Below the pieces are notes generated by a model. It did no database searches. It was not told the origin of the DNA and saw only the letters and a list, made by a program, of their open reading frames with translations. From positions 1-64,000 of the forward strand of contig JAFSJE010000064.1 of the NCBI GenBank assembly GCA_017439425.1: a stretch of 64,000 nt of DNA, written 5' to 3'. The stretch comes from Oscillospiraceae bacterium. Its GTDB lineage: Bacteria; Bacillota; Clostridia; Oscillospirales; Oscillospiraceae. Positions 51,142-59,132 of the stretch are shown here, piece after piece; the stretch's first letter is position 1; the number at the start of each line of letters is the position of its first letter. A program made the translations under genes and the position numbers.

Positions 51142-52950
51142 CTACATGGAATAATCGCCTCCGTCAAGTCTGTCACCCAGCGAAGGATTGTTTCTACGGA
51201 TCAGCGCTCGTGCAAGAGCATTCATAACAGCTGCGACCGGGTCTATACGCTGTGTATCGTCCTTGTGCCGCTTAGACAGCTTAATATCACCGTAGTTGTT
51301 CTGTATTTCAACGGCATTTGCAAGACACCAGATCAGCAGCGGATTGAACTCGATTACAATTTTGTCCTGCATGAGCATCTCTCGGAAAGTCTTGACCGCA
51401 AGATTCTGTCCGGCGCAGGTTTGCGAGATCTCAACGCAGAAATCATCGCGCCCGCGTTCCTCGCACATCTTGATTGCAAGGTCTGTAGCATTGTGACCGT
51501 CATAATCGACCTCGACCATCTGCCAGCTGTGCGCCCGCTCGTTATCGCAGATCCAGTTTTCAATGTAGCTGTTATCCGTGACGTCGCCGGGCGTGAGCGT
51601 ACACCAGCCACTTTTCGCCCAGCTTTTATATGGCACTCGGTCTGTCTTTTCGTGCTGATCTGCGCGATTCTCCGGCATGAAGCCTCTTGCCTTGATTGCA
51701 ATACGGCCATCAGAGAGAAGAAACACTGCGCCGGCGCCGGAAAGGTCGATGCGTTTTCCGAGGTCGAAGCCGCACCATACTTCAAGGTTGTCCGTGAGCT
51801 TGGCAAATTCCTCGGCGCCGACCTGTGCAGCCTTCGCCTTTTTCATGCAGATTTCATCGAGATAGCGGTTTACGCTGCCGGTCTGCCAGCGGCACATGCG
51901 GCGCGTAAGGAAGTTGCGTATCTTGTCGGGGTCATTAGAACCGTAAGCCGATTTGTGTTCGGCTCGGATCTCTTTCAAAAGATATTTTGAGTAATCGTTC
52001 GGATACCTCAAGCAGGGGTTTGCTTTGCACCAGCATTTTTCGTCATGAGGATTATCGTCCTCATCAATTTCGCGGATCATGACGAAATAGCTATCGTCTT
52101 CAACCTCACTGTCGAGGATCCTCCGAGCGTAAGTTTCTTCGGTGTAACAGGGTTTGTTCTCTGCATCGTCGCCAGCGGTCGTAATGACATCCAGAAGAGG
52201 CTGAACACGCTTACCGAAGGAGCTGAGTCCGAGATCGTAAATAGCGGAGTTCGGATGAGCGTGATACTCATCGACTACAAAATAGCTGGGCGCTCCGGAG
52301 TCCTTATTCTTGGTGTCCTTGGACAGCGCTCGCATAAAGCCGCCGCGGGTTTTATGAACAACCGGATTGGAGCGCGGAATAATAAGGCGTTTGGCAATGT
52401 TCTCTGAGCGTTCAGCAATCTTTTTCGCGTCGCCGAACACTCGCATAGCCTGACCGCGGTCAACGGCAGCACATTCAACCTCCGGCTCCTGCTCAAACAC
52501 CGCCTCGTCCGAATGATACGGTGGATAAACGGCGTCAGCGCACATGTGATAGAGAGCTTGACCGGATTTTTCAGTGCTCTTGAAGTTACCGCGCGCTCGC
52601 TTGTTATAAGTGCGGCTGAAGCGCCGGGCGCCGGAGTCCTTTTCTACCCATCCATAAGTGCAGCCAAGGTCAAAAATTTGCCAGGGCTGGAGAGTGATAG
52701 GCTTGCCTGCCTCAACGCCTCGCGCTTGGATGCACTGTCCGAACCAGCGGATTATGCGGTCTGCGCGGGTAGTATCGAATACATAAGGGAAATCCTTTTT
52801 GCCCTGGCGTTTGAGATCCCGGAGATGGCGTTCGCAGGCTTTTATCTCATACTCGCAGCATTGGTCGCGGAGTTTGCCATAAACTACCTGCTTCGCATAA
52901 ACCGAAACTGGATGATGCAGACCGGAAGGATTACGAGCCAAAAAACTCAC
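51142..52950 (-). CDS. Terminase large subunit
   Basis: The 602-residue protein has an unusual Walker A region (KRARGNFKSTEKSGQALY), a motor domain with VECAAVDRGQAMRVFGDAKK, and YFVVDEYHAHPNSAIYDLG as Walker B. The nuclease domain starts near 390 (LEVWCGFDLGKRIDLSGAG), with acidic residues in VEVDYDGHNATDL. It matches the Terminase_1/YmfN group. The start is GTG 52950; the frame is closed by a stop 30 bases upstream. Confidence 0.92.
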   Translation of the reverse strand: MSFLARNPSGLHHPVSVYAKQVVYGKLRDQCCEYEIKACERHLRDLKRQGKKDFPYVFDTTRADRIIRWFGQCIQARGVEAGKPITLQPWQIFDLGCTYGWVEKDSGARRFSRTYNKRARGNFKSTEKSGQALYHMCADAVYPPYHSDEAVFEQEPEVECAAVDRGQAMRVFGDAKKIAERSENIAKRLIIPRSNPVVHKTRGGFMRALSKDTKNKDSGAPSYFVVDEYHAHPNSAIYDLGLSSFGKRVQPLLDVITTAGDDAENKPCYTEETYARRILDSEVEDDSYFVMIREIDEDDNPHDEKCWCKANPCLRYPNDYSKYLLKEIRAEHKSAYGSNDPDKIRNFLTRRMCRWQTGSVNRYLDEICMKKAKAAQVGAEEFAKLTDNLEVWCGFDLGKRIDLSGAGAVFLLSDGRIAIKARGFMPENRADQHEKTDRVPYKSWAKSGWCTLTPGDVTDNSYIENWICDNERAHSWQMVEVDYDGHNATDLAIKMCEERGRDDFCVEISQTCAGQNLAVKTFREMLMQDKIVIEFNPLLIWCLANAVEIQNNYGDIKLSKRHKDDTQRIDPVAAVMNALARALIRRNNPSLGDRLDGGDYSM

Positions 52951-53018
52951 CTTCTTTCCATTGGTTCTTTTCCGTCCTTAGATAGACCTTACATAGTTCT
53001 TTTAAGAATTTGTCCTTG

Positions 53019-53047
53019 TTGAACTTTTTCTTTTTTAATGCTAAAAT
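53019..53047 (+). promoter_or_regulatory. Promoter of the rightward cargo gene
   Basis: TTGAAC (53019-53024) and TAAAAT (53042-53047) are 17 bp apart, placing the start near 53054, just before the ribosome site. Confidence 0.65.
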
Positions 53048-53073
53048 TGACTCAAAAAAGGAGTTGGCAAATA

Positions 53074-53709
53074 ATGTCGCTTATAATGTCATTTTGCACT
53101 TCTCACGGAATAGTAATGGGTGCTGATAGATGTATTACAACGAACTTAGCAAGTGGCGAAAGTTTTATTAGTACAATGCATGAAAGAAAGCTTTTTATGA
53201 CCTCGAATGGATTTGGAATTGCTTACGCTGGATCATCAACATTTAAAGACCGTCCGGCATCTTATTGGATAGAGCGCTTTATACCTAAACTTTCTGTTCG
53301 AAGCCGTAGCGTATCTGATTTAGTTTATCGCTTGTGTTTAGCTTTTCATCGTCTTGATCCTGATAAAAGCATTATCATCATTGGATCTGGATATAAAGAC
53401 GGAAATCCTCAGGTGTTCTCGTGCAACTCCAGCAAATTGAAAAGCTGTGACCACTTAAACGGAAAAAATGATTGCATTGCATTTGCTGGCGAAGTAAATC
53501 TTGCCAGATGCATAATTGATGCAGTTCCAATCGCAAGGAACACATATACTACATTGGATGCTGTTGACTTTATTAAACATGTTATCCTTACAACTTCTAA
53601 CATTCAGAAATTCGGACAGATTCCTATTACTGTCAGCCCAGAATGTGACTTATTGTATATAGGCGAGAAGATTTCAAAATGGATAGAACCACCAGAATTT
53701 TTAGTTTAA
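53074..53709 (+). CDS. Proteasome-fold (Ntn-hydrolase-like) cargo protein
   Basis: The 211-residue protein runs against the phage operon and is AT-rich. Its N-terminus, MSLIMSFCTSHGIVMGADRC, lines up with proteasome beta/HslV subunits. After Met removal Ser1 would take the nucleophile place, Asp17 matches the conserved Asp, and RKLF at 37-39 matches the Lys33 region with a short insertion. Strand pairs at GIAYAGSS and IIIIGSGYKDG and helix LDAVDFIKHVILTTSN also fit. GGAG lies 10 bases before ATG 53074. It is probably a lysogenic cargo gene of unknown target. Confidence 0.6.
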   Translation: MSLIMSFCTSHGIVMGADRCITTNLASGESFISTMHERKLFMTSNGFGIAYAGSSTFKDRPASYWIERFIPKLSVRSRSVSDLVYRLCLAFHRLDPDKSIIIIGSGYKDGNPQVFSCNSSKLKSCDHLNGKNDCIAFAGEVNLARCIIDAVPIARNTYTTLDAVDFIKHVILTTSNIQKFGQIPITVSPECDLLYIGEKISKWIEPPEFLV

Positions 53710-53790
53710 ATACACATTACTCCGCTTGGAATTTTTTTGGATTCTAACTTCTTGACATCCTTTTCCTCATCAGCTTTCTCTAGATGAGTT

Positions 53791-53806
53791 GGTTCCTGCA
53801 GGAACC
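53791..53806. repeat. Perfect 16-bp palindrome GGTTCCTGCAGGAACC
   Basis: It lies 82 bases downstream of the proteasome-like gene, in an otherwise gene-free 200-base stretch. It has no U tract, so it is more likely a protein site than a terminator. Confidence 0.5.
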
Positions 53807-53911
53807 GTATGAGATCAACTAATTCACTTGAATTGCATTGAATTGTTATCATTTTGGGCTCCTTTTTCTTTATTTTCGAACTATCTATACTTTAATAATT
53901 ACAGGCCATAT

Positions 53912-54181
53912 TTAGCTCCTTCTGTCCCGGGCTATGCAGCGCAGGATGTACCTCGCTGCACGCTTCAAGGTGTAGTACGGCGGGAGGTTTACGAGCTCAC
54001 GGCTGAATGCCTGGCTGCGGTCAAAGCCGTAATACCTCGTATAGACGAGAAAAGCCTCGCCGAACTCAATCTCCTCATCGGAATAACTTTTAGGAATTGT
54101 CTTGCGGATCTCCGGAGGGTAAAGCTGAGGATCCGCCGGGCGATATCCTTTTTTGAGGGCGCATTTTATAATTGCATTCAT
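53912..54181 (-). CDS. Small phage protein
   Basis: The 89-residue protein (YRPADPQLYPPEIRKTIPKS, DEEIEFGEAFLVYTRYYGF) ends in a basic helix (LKRAARYILRCIARDRRS). It lies 2 bases from the small terminase gene. No family recognised. Confidence 0.6.
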   Translation of the reverse strand: MNAIIKCALKKGYRPADPQLYPPEIRKTIPKSYSDEEIEFGEAFLVYTRYYGFDRSQAFSRELVNLPPYYTLKRAARYILRCIARDRRS

Positions 54182-54183
54182 AG

Positions 54184-54687
54184 CTAATCTCCAAACAAGT
54201 CATCGTTTTCATCCGGCGCAGCCGCAGCGGCTTTCTTCTGTGCGAGCCGGATCCTGCCGGACGGTGTCATACCGAGCTTTTCAGCATACTGCAGAATGAG
54301 AGCTTCCATCTTCGATAGCTTCGTCATAACGCCGTCGAGCTTCTCGATAACCTCAAGATTTTCCTCAGCGCTATCCTTCGCCTTGGACAGCTTTCTCATC
54401 AGCTGATTGCAGACACTATCGAGCTGGTCGCGCCGGGCGAGAAGATTGCAGTAAAGGCCGAATGTCTCAGAGTCCAGGTCATCAAGGAGCTTCGTTCCGC
54501 TATCTTCAAGCCGCTGAAGAATGCGCTTCCAGTAGGTTTTCGCCTTAGGGCTCATATCCGGAGGCATAATCAATACCACCTCTGCACGCCTCGGAATGAA
54601 TTCCTCCTCGGCTGCGGTTCGCACTTCGCGTTCTTCCTGGCTAAGATGCTTCGTCATGTTCTCTACTGGCTTCGGGCTCTTCGGCAT
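54184..54687 (-). CDS. P27-family terminase small subunit
   Basis: The 167-residue protein has the P27 layout: VLIMPPDMSPKAKTYWKRIL, LLDDLDSETFGLYCNLLARR and a long coiled helix, then LGMTPSGRIRLAQKK. It recognises phage DNA for packaging. GGAGGTGCA precedes ATG 54687. A dispersed palindrome (copy C) lies 20 bases upstream of the start. Confidence 0.88.
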   Translation of the reverse strand: MPKSPKPVENMTKHLSQEEREVRTAAEEEFIPRRAEVVLIMPPDMSPKAKTYWKRILQRLEDSGTKLLDDLDSETFGLYCNLLARRDQLDSVCNQLMRKLSKAKDSAEENLEVIEKLDGVMTKLSKMEALILQYAEKLGMTPSGRIRLAQKKAAAAAPDENDDLFGD

Positions 54688-54706
54688 TGCTGCACCTCCA
54701 TTCACT

Positions 54707-54725
54707 TGTGCCCGAATTGGGCACT
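54707..54725. promoter_or_regulatory. 19-bp palindrome copy C (TGTGCCCGAATTGGGCACT)
   Basis: It starts 20 bases before the small terminase start codon, in a 213-base gap that holds no other gene. It differs at two positions from copy B. Confidence 0.6.
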
Positions 54726-54900
54726 TTCTGAAATTTCTGATTGGGGAATTTTTCTCACAAACGAGAGGACACGGGGTATCCGGTAGCCCCATCCGAAACT
54801 TTTTGCCTCCGGGGGGAGGGTTTTGCCCCTTCGGGGCCGTGCGCACACGTGCTCGTGACCTGCGTCGCACACACTCGCGCATGCCTAAGCACACACGTAG

Positions 54901-55266
54901 TTATCCTTTGGCTTCACGCTGATCAGCAAGGCGCTCGCGCATCGTCTTCTGGTCGTGGTGATATTTGCACAAACTCTGATAATTGCTGGTGTCGACAAAC
55001 AAACTCCAGTCGCCGCGGAACGGCCGGATATGGTCGACAACCTCAGCCTTCGTCCGCACGCCTGCCTGCGCGCACACGCGACAAAAAGGCTCCCGAAGCA
55101 GGTGCTCCGGCCTGAGCTTGTTCTTCCAGATTGGCAGGTTATACCAGCCGTGATAATCGCTGCTTACGCGGCGCTGGTGCGTCGGCTTGTGCTTATCACA
55201 CCAGCCGTCCCGCGTAAGTGCCGGACATCCAGGATGCCGGCAGGGCCTCAGCGGCTTCGTCGCCAT
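54901..55266 (-). CDS. Phage HNH endonuclease
   Basis: The 121-residue protein has a zinc-binding CRVCAQAG and the HNH motif VVDHIRPFRGDWSLFVDTSN followed by LCKYHHDQKT. HNH nucleases next to the terminase are needed for DNA packaging in cos phages of this type. GGAGGTGATAGCCC precedes the ATG, and a terminator hairpin lies upstream. Confidence 0.92.
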   Translation of the reverse strand: MATKPLRPCRHPGCPALTRDGWCDKHKPTHQRRVSSDYHGWYNLPIWKNKLRPEHLLREPFCRVCAQAGVRTKAEVVDHIRPFRGDWSLFVDTSNYQSLCKYHHDQKTMRERLADQREAKG

Positions 55267-55292
55267 GGGCTATCACCTCCATAGGGCAAAAC

Positions 55293-55338
55293 AAAAAAAG
55301 GCCACAGTCTACGCAATCTGCGTAATGACCGTGGCCTT
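55293..55338 (-). terminator. Terminator ahead of the HNH gene
   Basis: AAGGCCAC pairs with GTGGCCTT with an inner ACGCA/TGCGT stem, followed on the minus strand by TTTTTTT. The 5' flank GCCAATAAGGCCACGGTCAT resembles the leader of the Rep-like gene. Confidence 0.8.
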
Positions 55339-55525
55339 ATTGGCTCTCGTCTCGAATGACATCGATTTTAATTTCTCTTTTGCAAGCTCGACAGTAGGCA
55401 ACGATGTTATGACCTTCCGTCTTCGGCGTGATCCGCATGAGCCGTTTGTTCTTGCGGCACGCCGGGCAGGCGAGCCAGTCGCCTTCTACGGGTAACATTT
55501 TACCACACGACATTATTCTTTGCAA
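55337..55525 (-). CDS. Cysteine-rich KTR-type zinc ribbon protein
   Basis: The 62-residue protein has two Cys pairs, WLACPACRKNKRLMRI and VAYCRACKREIKIDVI, matching the cysteine-rich KTR family common in phages and conjugative elements of Firmicutes. It may bind nucleic acid. The start is TTG 55525 or ATG 55513; AAAGGA is upstream. Confidence 0.78.
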   Translation of the reverse strand: MQRIMSCGKMLPVEGDWLACPACRKNKRLMRITPKTEGHNIVAYCRACKREIKIDVIRDESQ

Positions 55526-55587
55526 TACAAAACAGTCCTTTCTCCTAAGAATAATATATTTTTCAAGTCAGAAAAATCATAAAAAGG

Positions 55588-56337
55588 TTACTTTCGACGT
55601 CGGCGGCGCCGTGCTCTTATTCGCACACGCGGATCAATGTTGCGAGCGTAATACTTAATATATCTGAAGGATCCATATACTGTTGTCTCCGAAGCCTCCT
55701 CCAGCATCATTGCTCCGCTCGGTACCTGCAGCGGAGTATCATCGTCGACCACAAAGGTTTCAACTTCCGGCTTTACTGCTGTACGCGTGTAGCTCCAGCC
55801 TCTGGCACCGAGACGTTCCGGCTTTTCCTTGGTCATGTACCGGGCGAGCGTTTCATAGTTCTTCTCTTTGTCAACTCGTAAAGGCTTAATGTCAACCTCG
55901 CCCTGCCCCCAGATTCTAACAATGTCAGCGTAATCATCAGATCCGGCGGCGTTAATTACAAGGTGATGGTGAAGTCGCCCTATTCCGTGGAGCTCCTCTG
56001 TACACCAGAACATAACGAGCTTTTTGCCTTTTTGCTTCCAACAGCTCGAGAGATCTGAGCGAAAACGCTTCAGTCTGCCCTCGGCTATCTTCCTTGTTGC
56101 CGGAAGGTGCTCATCATCGTATGTAACACCGCACACATGGTCGCCGGGTATGAAATTCGCTGCGAGCATAAGTTCAAGCTTCTGCCAAGAGTATTTCCGA
56201 TTCATTCGCTGTTGCGCTTCCGATGAGAGCTTTTTCTTTTCAGCCCTTACCTTCGGGCGCTCGCCGCCATAGATGGCGGGATAAATCGTCTCAAGGATCA
56301 GCCCTCCGGCAACTATAATCTTTTTTCTTTTTGGCAT
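55588..56337 (-). CDS. HUH replication-associated protein (ORF2/G2P-like)
   Basis: The 249-residue protein has the HUH signature GRLHHHLVINA near residue 122 and a downstream tyrosine motif YETLARYMTKEKPE near residue 163. The N-terminal part is strand-rich with HVCGVTYDDEHLPATRK. This matches rolling-circle Rep proteins of the ORF2/G2P group. Such proteins nick DNA at an origin. In a phage that also has a DnaD-like initiator and DnaB it is surprising. The C-terminus is a run of Arg/Lys. The ribosome site lies in the loop of a hairpin touching the start codon. Confidence 0.8.
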   Translation of the reverse strand: MPKRKKIIVAGGLILETIYPAIYGGERPKVRAEKKKLSSEAQQRMNRKYSWQKLELMLAANFIPGDHVCGVTYDDEHLPATRKIAEGRLKRFRSDLSSCWKQKGKKLVMFWCTEELHGIGRLHHHLVINAAGSDDYADIVRIWGQGEVDIKPLRVDKEKNYETLARYMTKEKPERLGARGWSYTRTAVKPEVETFVVDDDTPLQVPSGAMMLEEASETTVYGSFRYIKYYARNIDPRVRIRARRRRRRK

Positions 56338-56370
56338 ACGGTCATTACCTCCGGTTGTGATAATGACCGT
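56338..56370 (-). promoter_or_regulatory. Hairpin presenting the Rep-like gene ribosome site
   Basis: ACGGTCATTA and TAATGACCGT form a perfect 10-bp stem ending one base before the ATG. The 13-base loop contains GGAGG. Binding of a protein to the stem, such as the Rep itself, would control translation; this is an inference. Confidence 0.6.
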
Positions 56371-56404
56371 AGCCCTATCGGCGTGCGTCGGTAACTATTA
56401 TTTC

Positions 56405-56433
56405 TTGTAATATTGTTAAAAAGATGTTACTAT
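56405..56433 (+). promoter_or_regulatory. Promoter of the rightward membrane cargo gene
   Basis: TTGTAA (56405-56410) and TACTAT (56428-56433), spacer 17, start near 56440. The ribosome site AAGGAGG follows at 56444-56450. Confidence 0.65.
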
Positions 56434-56457
56434 AGAGCAAATCAAGGAGGGTCGAAC

Positions 56458-57078
56458 ATGAATGCTGAATTAAAAGAGTTCTTAATGTCTGCTTATGCTG
56501 AATGCAACGAAAACATACGAGATCATCCAAAGCATCGCGATCAAATAATAATGTTCTACGGAGCTGTCTGCGCTTTTTACTTTTCCCAGTTAGCCAATGC
56601 AAGCAATACTATGTTCAATATATTAAATATAAGCATGATTGTGCTTGGCTTATTCTGTTCATTTGTAGTTATCCAGCATAGATCATGGACTTTGCAATAT
56701 AACAAGTCCGCTGAAATGATAGGAAAAATATTAGCATCAAGCGATAAGTTTAGGTCAGTTGATGACGTTATGAAATTCATAAATGATAACATTAACAAGA
56801 AGCCCAAAAAAATGAAGCCTTTCTTCTTTAGAATGGGAAACGCTATAATTCTTGGTTTCTTTATAATAACTCTCGCCCCATTTGCTGTAATTTTTGACAA
56901 TATATGCAATGCTATCAAACTCAATATTTGTGCGTTATATCTTTGTATTGCCGGAGCAACTCTTTATTTTGCTGGCATTACAATCTTTTGTTATTTATAT
57001 ATAAGAAAGATAGAAGATTTTAATTTTACTCCTTGGATAATTAATTTGTTGGATATAGAAAAAACAGATAATTGTTAA
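56458..57078 (+). CDS. Membrane cargo protein with four spans
   Basis: The 206-residue protein has two hydrophobic hairpins: FYGAVCAFYFSQL with ILNISMIVLGLFCSFVVIQ, and AIILGFFIITLAPFAVIF with LYLCIAGATLYFAGITIF. A cytosolic segment of about 60 residues lies between them. It is AT-rich, faces against the phage operon and has its own promoter. That is the usual setting of lysogenic cargo such as superinfection exclusion or abortive infection genes. I do not recognise the family. Confidence 0.65.
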   Translation: MNAELKEFLMSAYAECNENIRDHPKHRDQIIMFYGAVCAFYFSQLANASNTMFNILNISMIVLGLFCSFVVIQHRSWTLQYNKSAEMIGKILASSDKFRSVDDVMKFINDNINKKPKKMKPFFFRMGNAIILGFFIITLAPFAVIFDNICNAIKLNICALYLCIAGATLYFAGITIFCYLYIRKIEDFNFTPWIINLLDIEKTDNC

Positions 57079-57126
57079 AACGATAATAAACTGGCAGGAG
57101 CTATCCTCTCTAAGGAGAATAATTCA

Positions 57127-57783
57127 TTATAGTTTCTCACACCGCTCGAACTCTATGACCCACACCCAGGGATTGGCTGCCCAGCCGTAACGGTCGAGGT
57201 CGATAGGCTTGATGGTGCTGTCCCAAAGTTCGACAAAATGTTCTCTCGCCGTCCATTCGCCTGGATCGTCCTCGATTCCGAATGGTCCTCCACCAACCGG
57301 CTGACTACCCTTTTCGCATCCTTCTGATACGGCTCCGGCTTCGTCAATCTCCTGCAACCGCTCCACGCGTACGTCGGTAACTCTGAGAAATATTCTCGCC
57401 GCCTCTTTCGGCATGTGGATTGAGGGACGCCATTTCATGCCATCATGATAGGTTCCATCGTCATTCAGCCAGCGATCAAACGGGTCGCCGTCTGCCGCAT
57501 AGTAATATTGGTACGGTTCAACCACTTGATCGTTGCTGTCAAGTGGTCCTCCGTATTGCCACGTCTCTCGCACATAGAGAATGTCGCCGGGCTGATAGGG
57601 TGGGCGGCAGAGTTTTTCAATGAGCGCCTTTTCCTGAACTTCAGGATGAACAATGTGATACTGACTTTCAAGCACCTTTAAATGTGCCGGCTTCACCAAT
57701 CGCCGAGTCTCGGTCTTTCGCCCTTCAAGGAGGGCTCTCACCATTTCGGTGTTAAAAAGTATCGGTTTCGTTTCTAAAAGCAT
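57127..57783 (-). CDS. ASCH/PUA-like phage protein
   Basis: The 218-residue protein begins KPILFNTEMVRALLEGRKTE, then RPPYQPGDILYVRETW, and ends NPWVWVIEFERC. This is the ASCH-fold arrangement common in phages of Firmicutes. ASCH proteins bind nucleic acid or modified nucleosides. ATG 57783 overlaps the next small gene by 10 bases. Confidence 0.8.
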   Translation of the reverse strand: MLLETKPILFNTEMVRALLEGRKTETRRLVKPAHLKVLESQYHIVHPEVQEKALIEKLCRPPYQPGDILYVRETWQYGGPLDSNDQVVEPYQYYYAADGDPFDRWLNDDGTYHDGMKWRPSIHMPKEAARIFLRVTDVRVERLQEIDEAGAVSEGCEKGSQPVGGGPFGIEDDPGEWTAREHFVELWDSTIKPIDLDRYGWAANPWVWVIEFERCEKL

Positions 57784-57971
57784 CGACTGCCTCCCGCGCC
57801 CCACTCATGTTTTCCTACACGGCATTTTATACAGTAGTATTTGCCATCATCGTGTTTGCGAAGTGTTACGTTGCCTTTACCGCACGCTGAACACACGATC
57901 CGCTTGCCACGCCGCTTTCTATGTGGCGTACCGAACGGAGCGACGATGCCAACATCATATCGGTTAATCAT
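57774..57971 (-). CDS. Small zinc-ribbon phage protein
   Basis: The 65-residue basic protein has two Cys pairs (IVCSACGKG and YYCIKCRVG), a single zinc ribbon, and a strongly basic N-terminal half. It overlaps the ASCH gene by 10 bases. Confidence 0.65.
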   Translation of the reverse strand: MINRYDVGIVAPFGTPHRKRRGKRIVCSACGKGNVTLRKHDDGKYYCIKCRVGKHEWGAGGSRCF

Positions 57972-57995
57972 CAGTTATTCTCTCCTCTGCAAGTT

Positions 57996-58295
57996 TTATC
58001 TCATATCCGCACCGCAACTCGGGCAGAAATTCACATCGTAATCATTCGCAAAGAAAATGCTTTGAATATATGTTCCGCACTCAGTACAACGCTGAAATTC
58101 AGTTCCTTTAATCCAAGCGGTTATCCATGTGCCTCTTTTATGCTCCACTACATCGGCAGCTGGGATGGTCTTTAGTTCGTTTACAACGCCAGTAAGAGTA
58201 AAAGACATAGGTACGGGCTCATGCCCTATATATTCTTCCGATCGCTTACGGAAAAATTCTTGCGCCGCCTCACGAGATATGTAATCATTCGGCAT
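57996..58295 (-). CDS. Phage zinc-finger protein of unknown function
   Basis: The 99-residue protein has an N-terminal helix YISREAAQEFFRKRSEEY, a middle segment typical of clostridial phage proteins (TGVVNELKTIPAADVVEHKR), and a C-terminal zinc ribbon (CTECGTYI..FCPSCGADM). ATG 58295 follows GGAGGTG. Function unknown. Confidence 0.7.
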   Translation of the reverse strand: MPNDYISREAAQEFFRKRSEEYIGHEPVPMSFTLTGVVNELKTIPAADVVEHKRGTWITAWIKGTEFQRCTECGTYIQSIFFANDYDVNFCPSCGADMR

Positions 58296-58506
58296 TTGTA
58301 ACACCTCCGCGGATGAAATTTAGCATTATTGCATCGCGTTTCTGTTTGCACCTATTGTTACTGCAGTTATAGATGGGTGTAATGCTTCTAGGGAACTCAC
58401 CATCAAATACTACGCCGGAACGGCGTTTACTTGGATCTGTGCAGGTATTACAGTCGGGGAGAGTCAACTCAGACAATTCAATTATTTCTGCTGACGATCT
58501 CTCCAT
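58285..58506 (-). CDS. Small cysteine-containing phage protein
   Basis: The 73-residue protein contains CNTCTDPSKRRSGVV and YNCSNNRCKQKRD, suggesting a zinc site. It overlaps both neighbours, which supports translation. Confidence 0.6.
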   Translation of the reverse strand: MERSSAEIIELSELTLPDCNTCTDPSKRRSGVVFDGEFPRSITPIYNCSNNRCKQKRDAIMLNFIRGGVTNAE

Positions 58507-58687
58507 CGGTAGTCCTCCCCAAAGTTGGATTCTGCGGTTTCGTCAGCTCGTTAATCAGCACCGCGGCGTCACGCATGAGCTTGCTTTCGCAAAAAGGTCT
58601 GTCTTTATATGTACAGCCCTTGCAGGATTTCCCATAGTCCGAGCAGCGTTTTAGATTCTCGGCTATTATCTTCGGCTCCCTACTCAT
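58478..58687 (-). CDS. Small cysteine-containing phage protein
   Basis: The 69-residue protein contains NLKRCSDYGKSCKGCTYKDR and CESKLMRDAAVLINELTK. The Cys spacing suggests a metal site. Overlaps at both ends indicate an operon of coupled small genes. Confidence 0.6.
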   Translation of the reverse strand: MSREPKIIAENLKRCSDYGKSCKGCTYKDRPFCESKLMRDAAVLINELTKPQNPTLGRTTDGEIVSRNN

Positions 58688-59132
58688 CGCAAGTCTCCAC
58701 GGTTAGCAGATCACTGATTGCCGTCGGTTCATCATCGTCGGCACTGATAAACGCGAAAGCACCCTCGACAAGAGTAGGCTCTAACTCGTCGTCGGGCTTC
58801 GGGCTCCAGTAAACACCGTCATAATCCGGCTTGCTTACGAAAGCAAAGAGCTTATCGTCTTTGTCTCTTGCCATGTAAGAAAAGCCCTGCGCCTGCAGCT
58901 CCGACGCTTCAAACAGCTCTTCATCCGAGAGAATGAACTGAATCGGATCCTCGCCGGCGGGCGGGTTAATAAGCAGCCCGGCTGAGGTAAGAATGTCGAC
59001 CGCATCATCGAATGAAATATTTGCGAACAGATCATATTCCTCGCCTCTGAGCCTAACTAATATTTGGTCGCCGCATTTCTGAATCACTTTAATCATGTCA
59101 GCGCGGATAATGTTGTCTCCGAATTTTATCAT
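58680..59132 (-). CDS. Acidic phage protein of unknown function
   Basis: The 150-residue protein begins MIKFGDNIIRADMIKVIQKC and is strongly acidic in its second half (SDEELFEASELQAQGF, PKPDDELEPTLVEGA). It may be a DNA-mimic or inhibitor, but there is no direct evidence. A palindrome (copy D) lies 15 bases upstream of its start. Confidence 0.6.
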   Translation of the reverse strand: MIKFGDNIIRADMIKVIQKCGDQILVRLRGEEYDLFANISFDDAVDILTSAGLLINPPAGEDPIQFILSDEELFEASELQAQGFSYMARDKDDKLFAFVSKPDYDGVYWSPKPDDELEPTLVEGAFAFISADDDEPTAISDLLTVETCDE

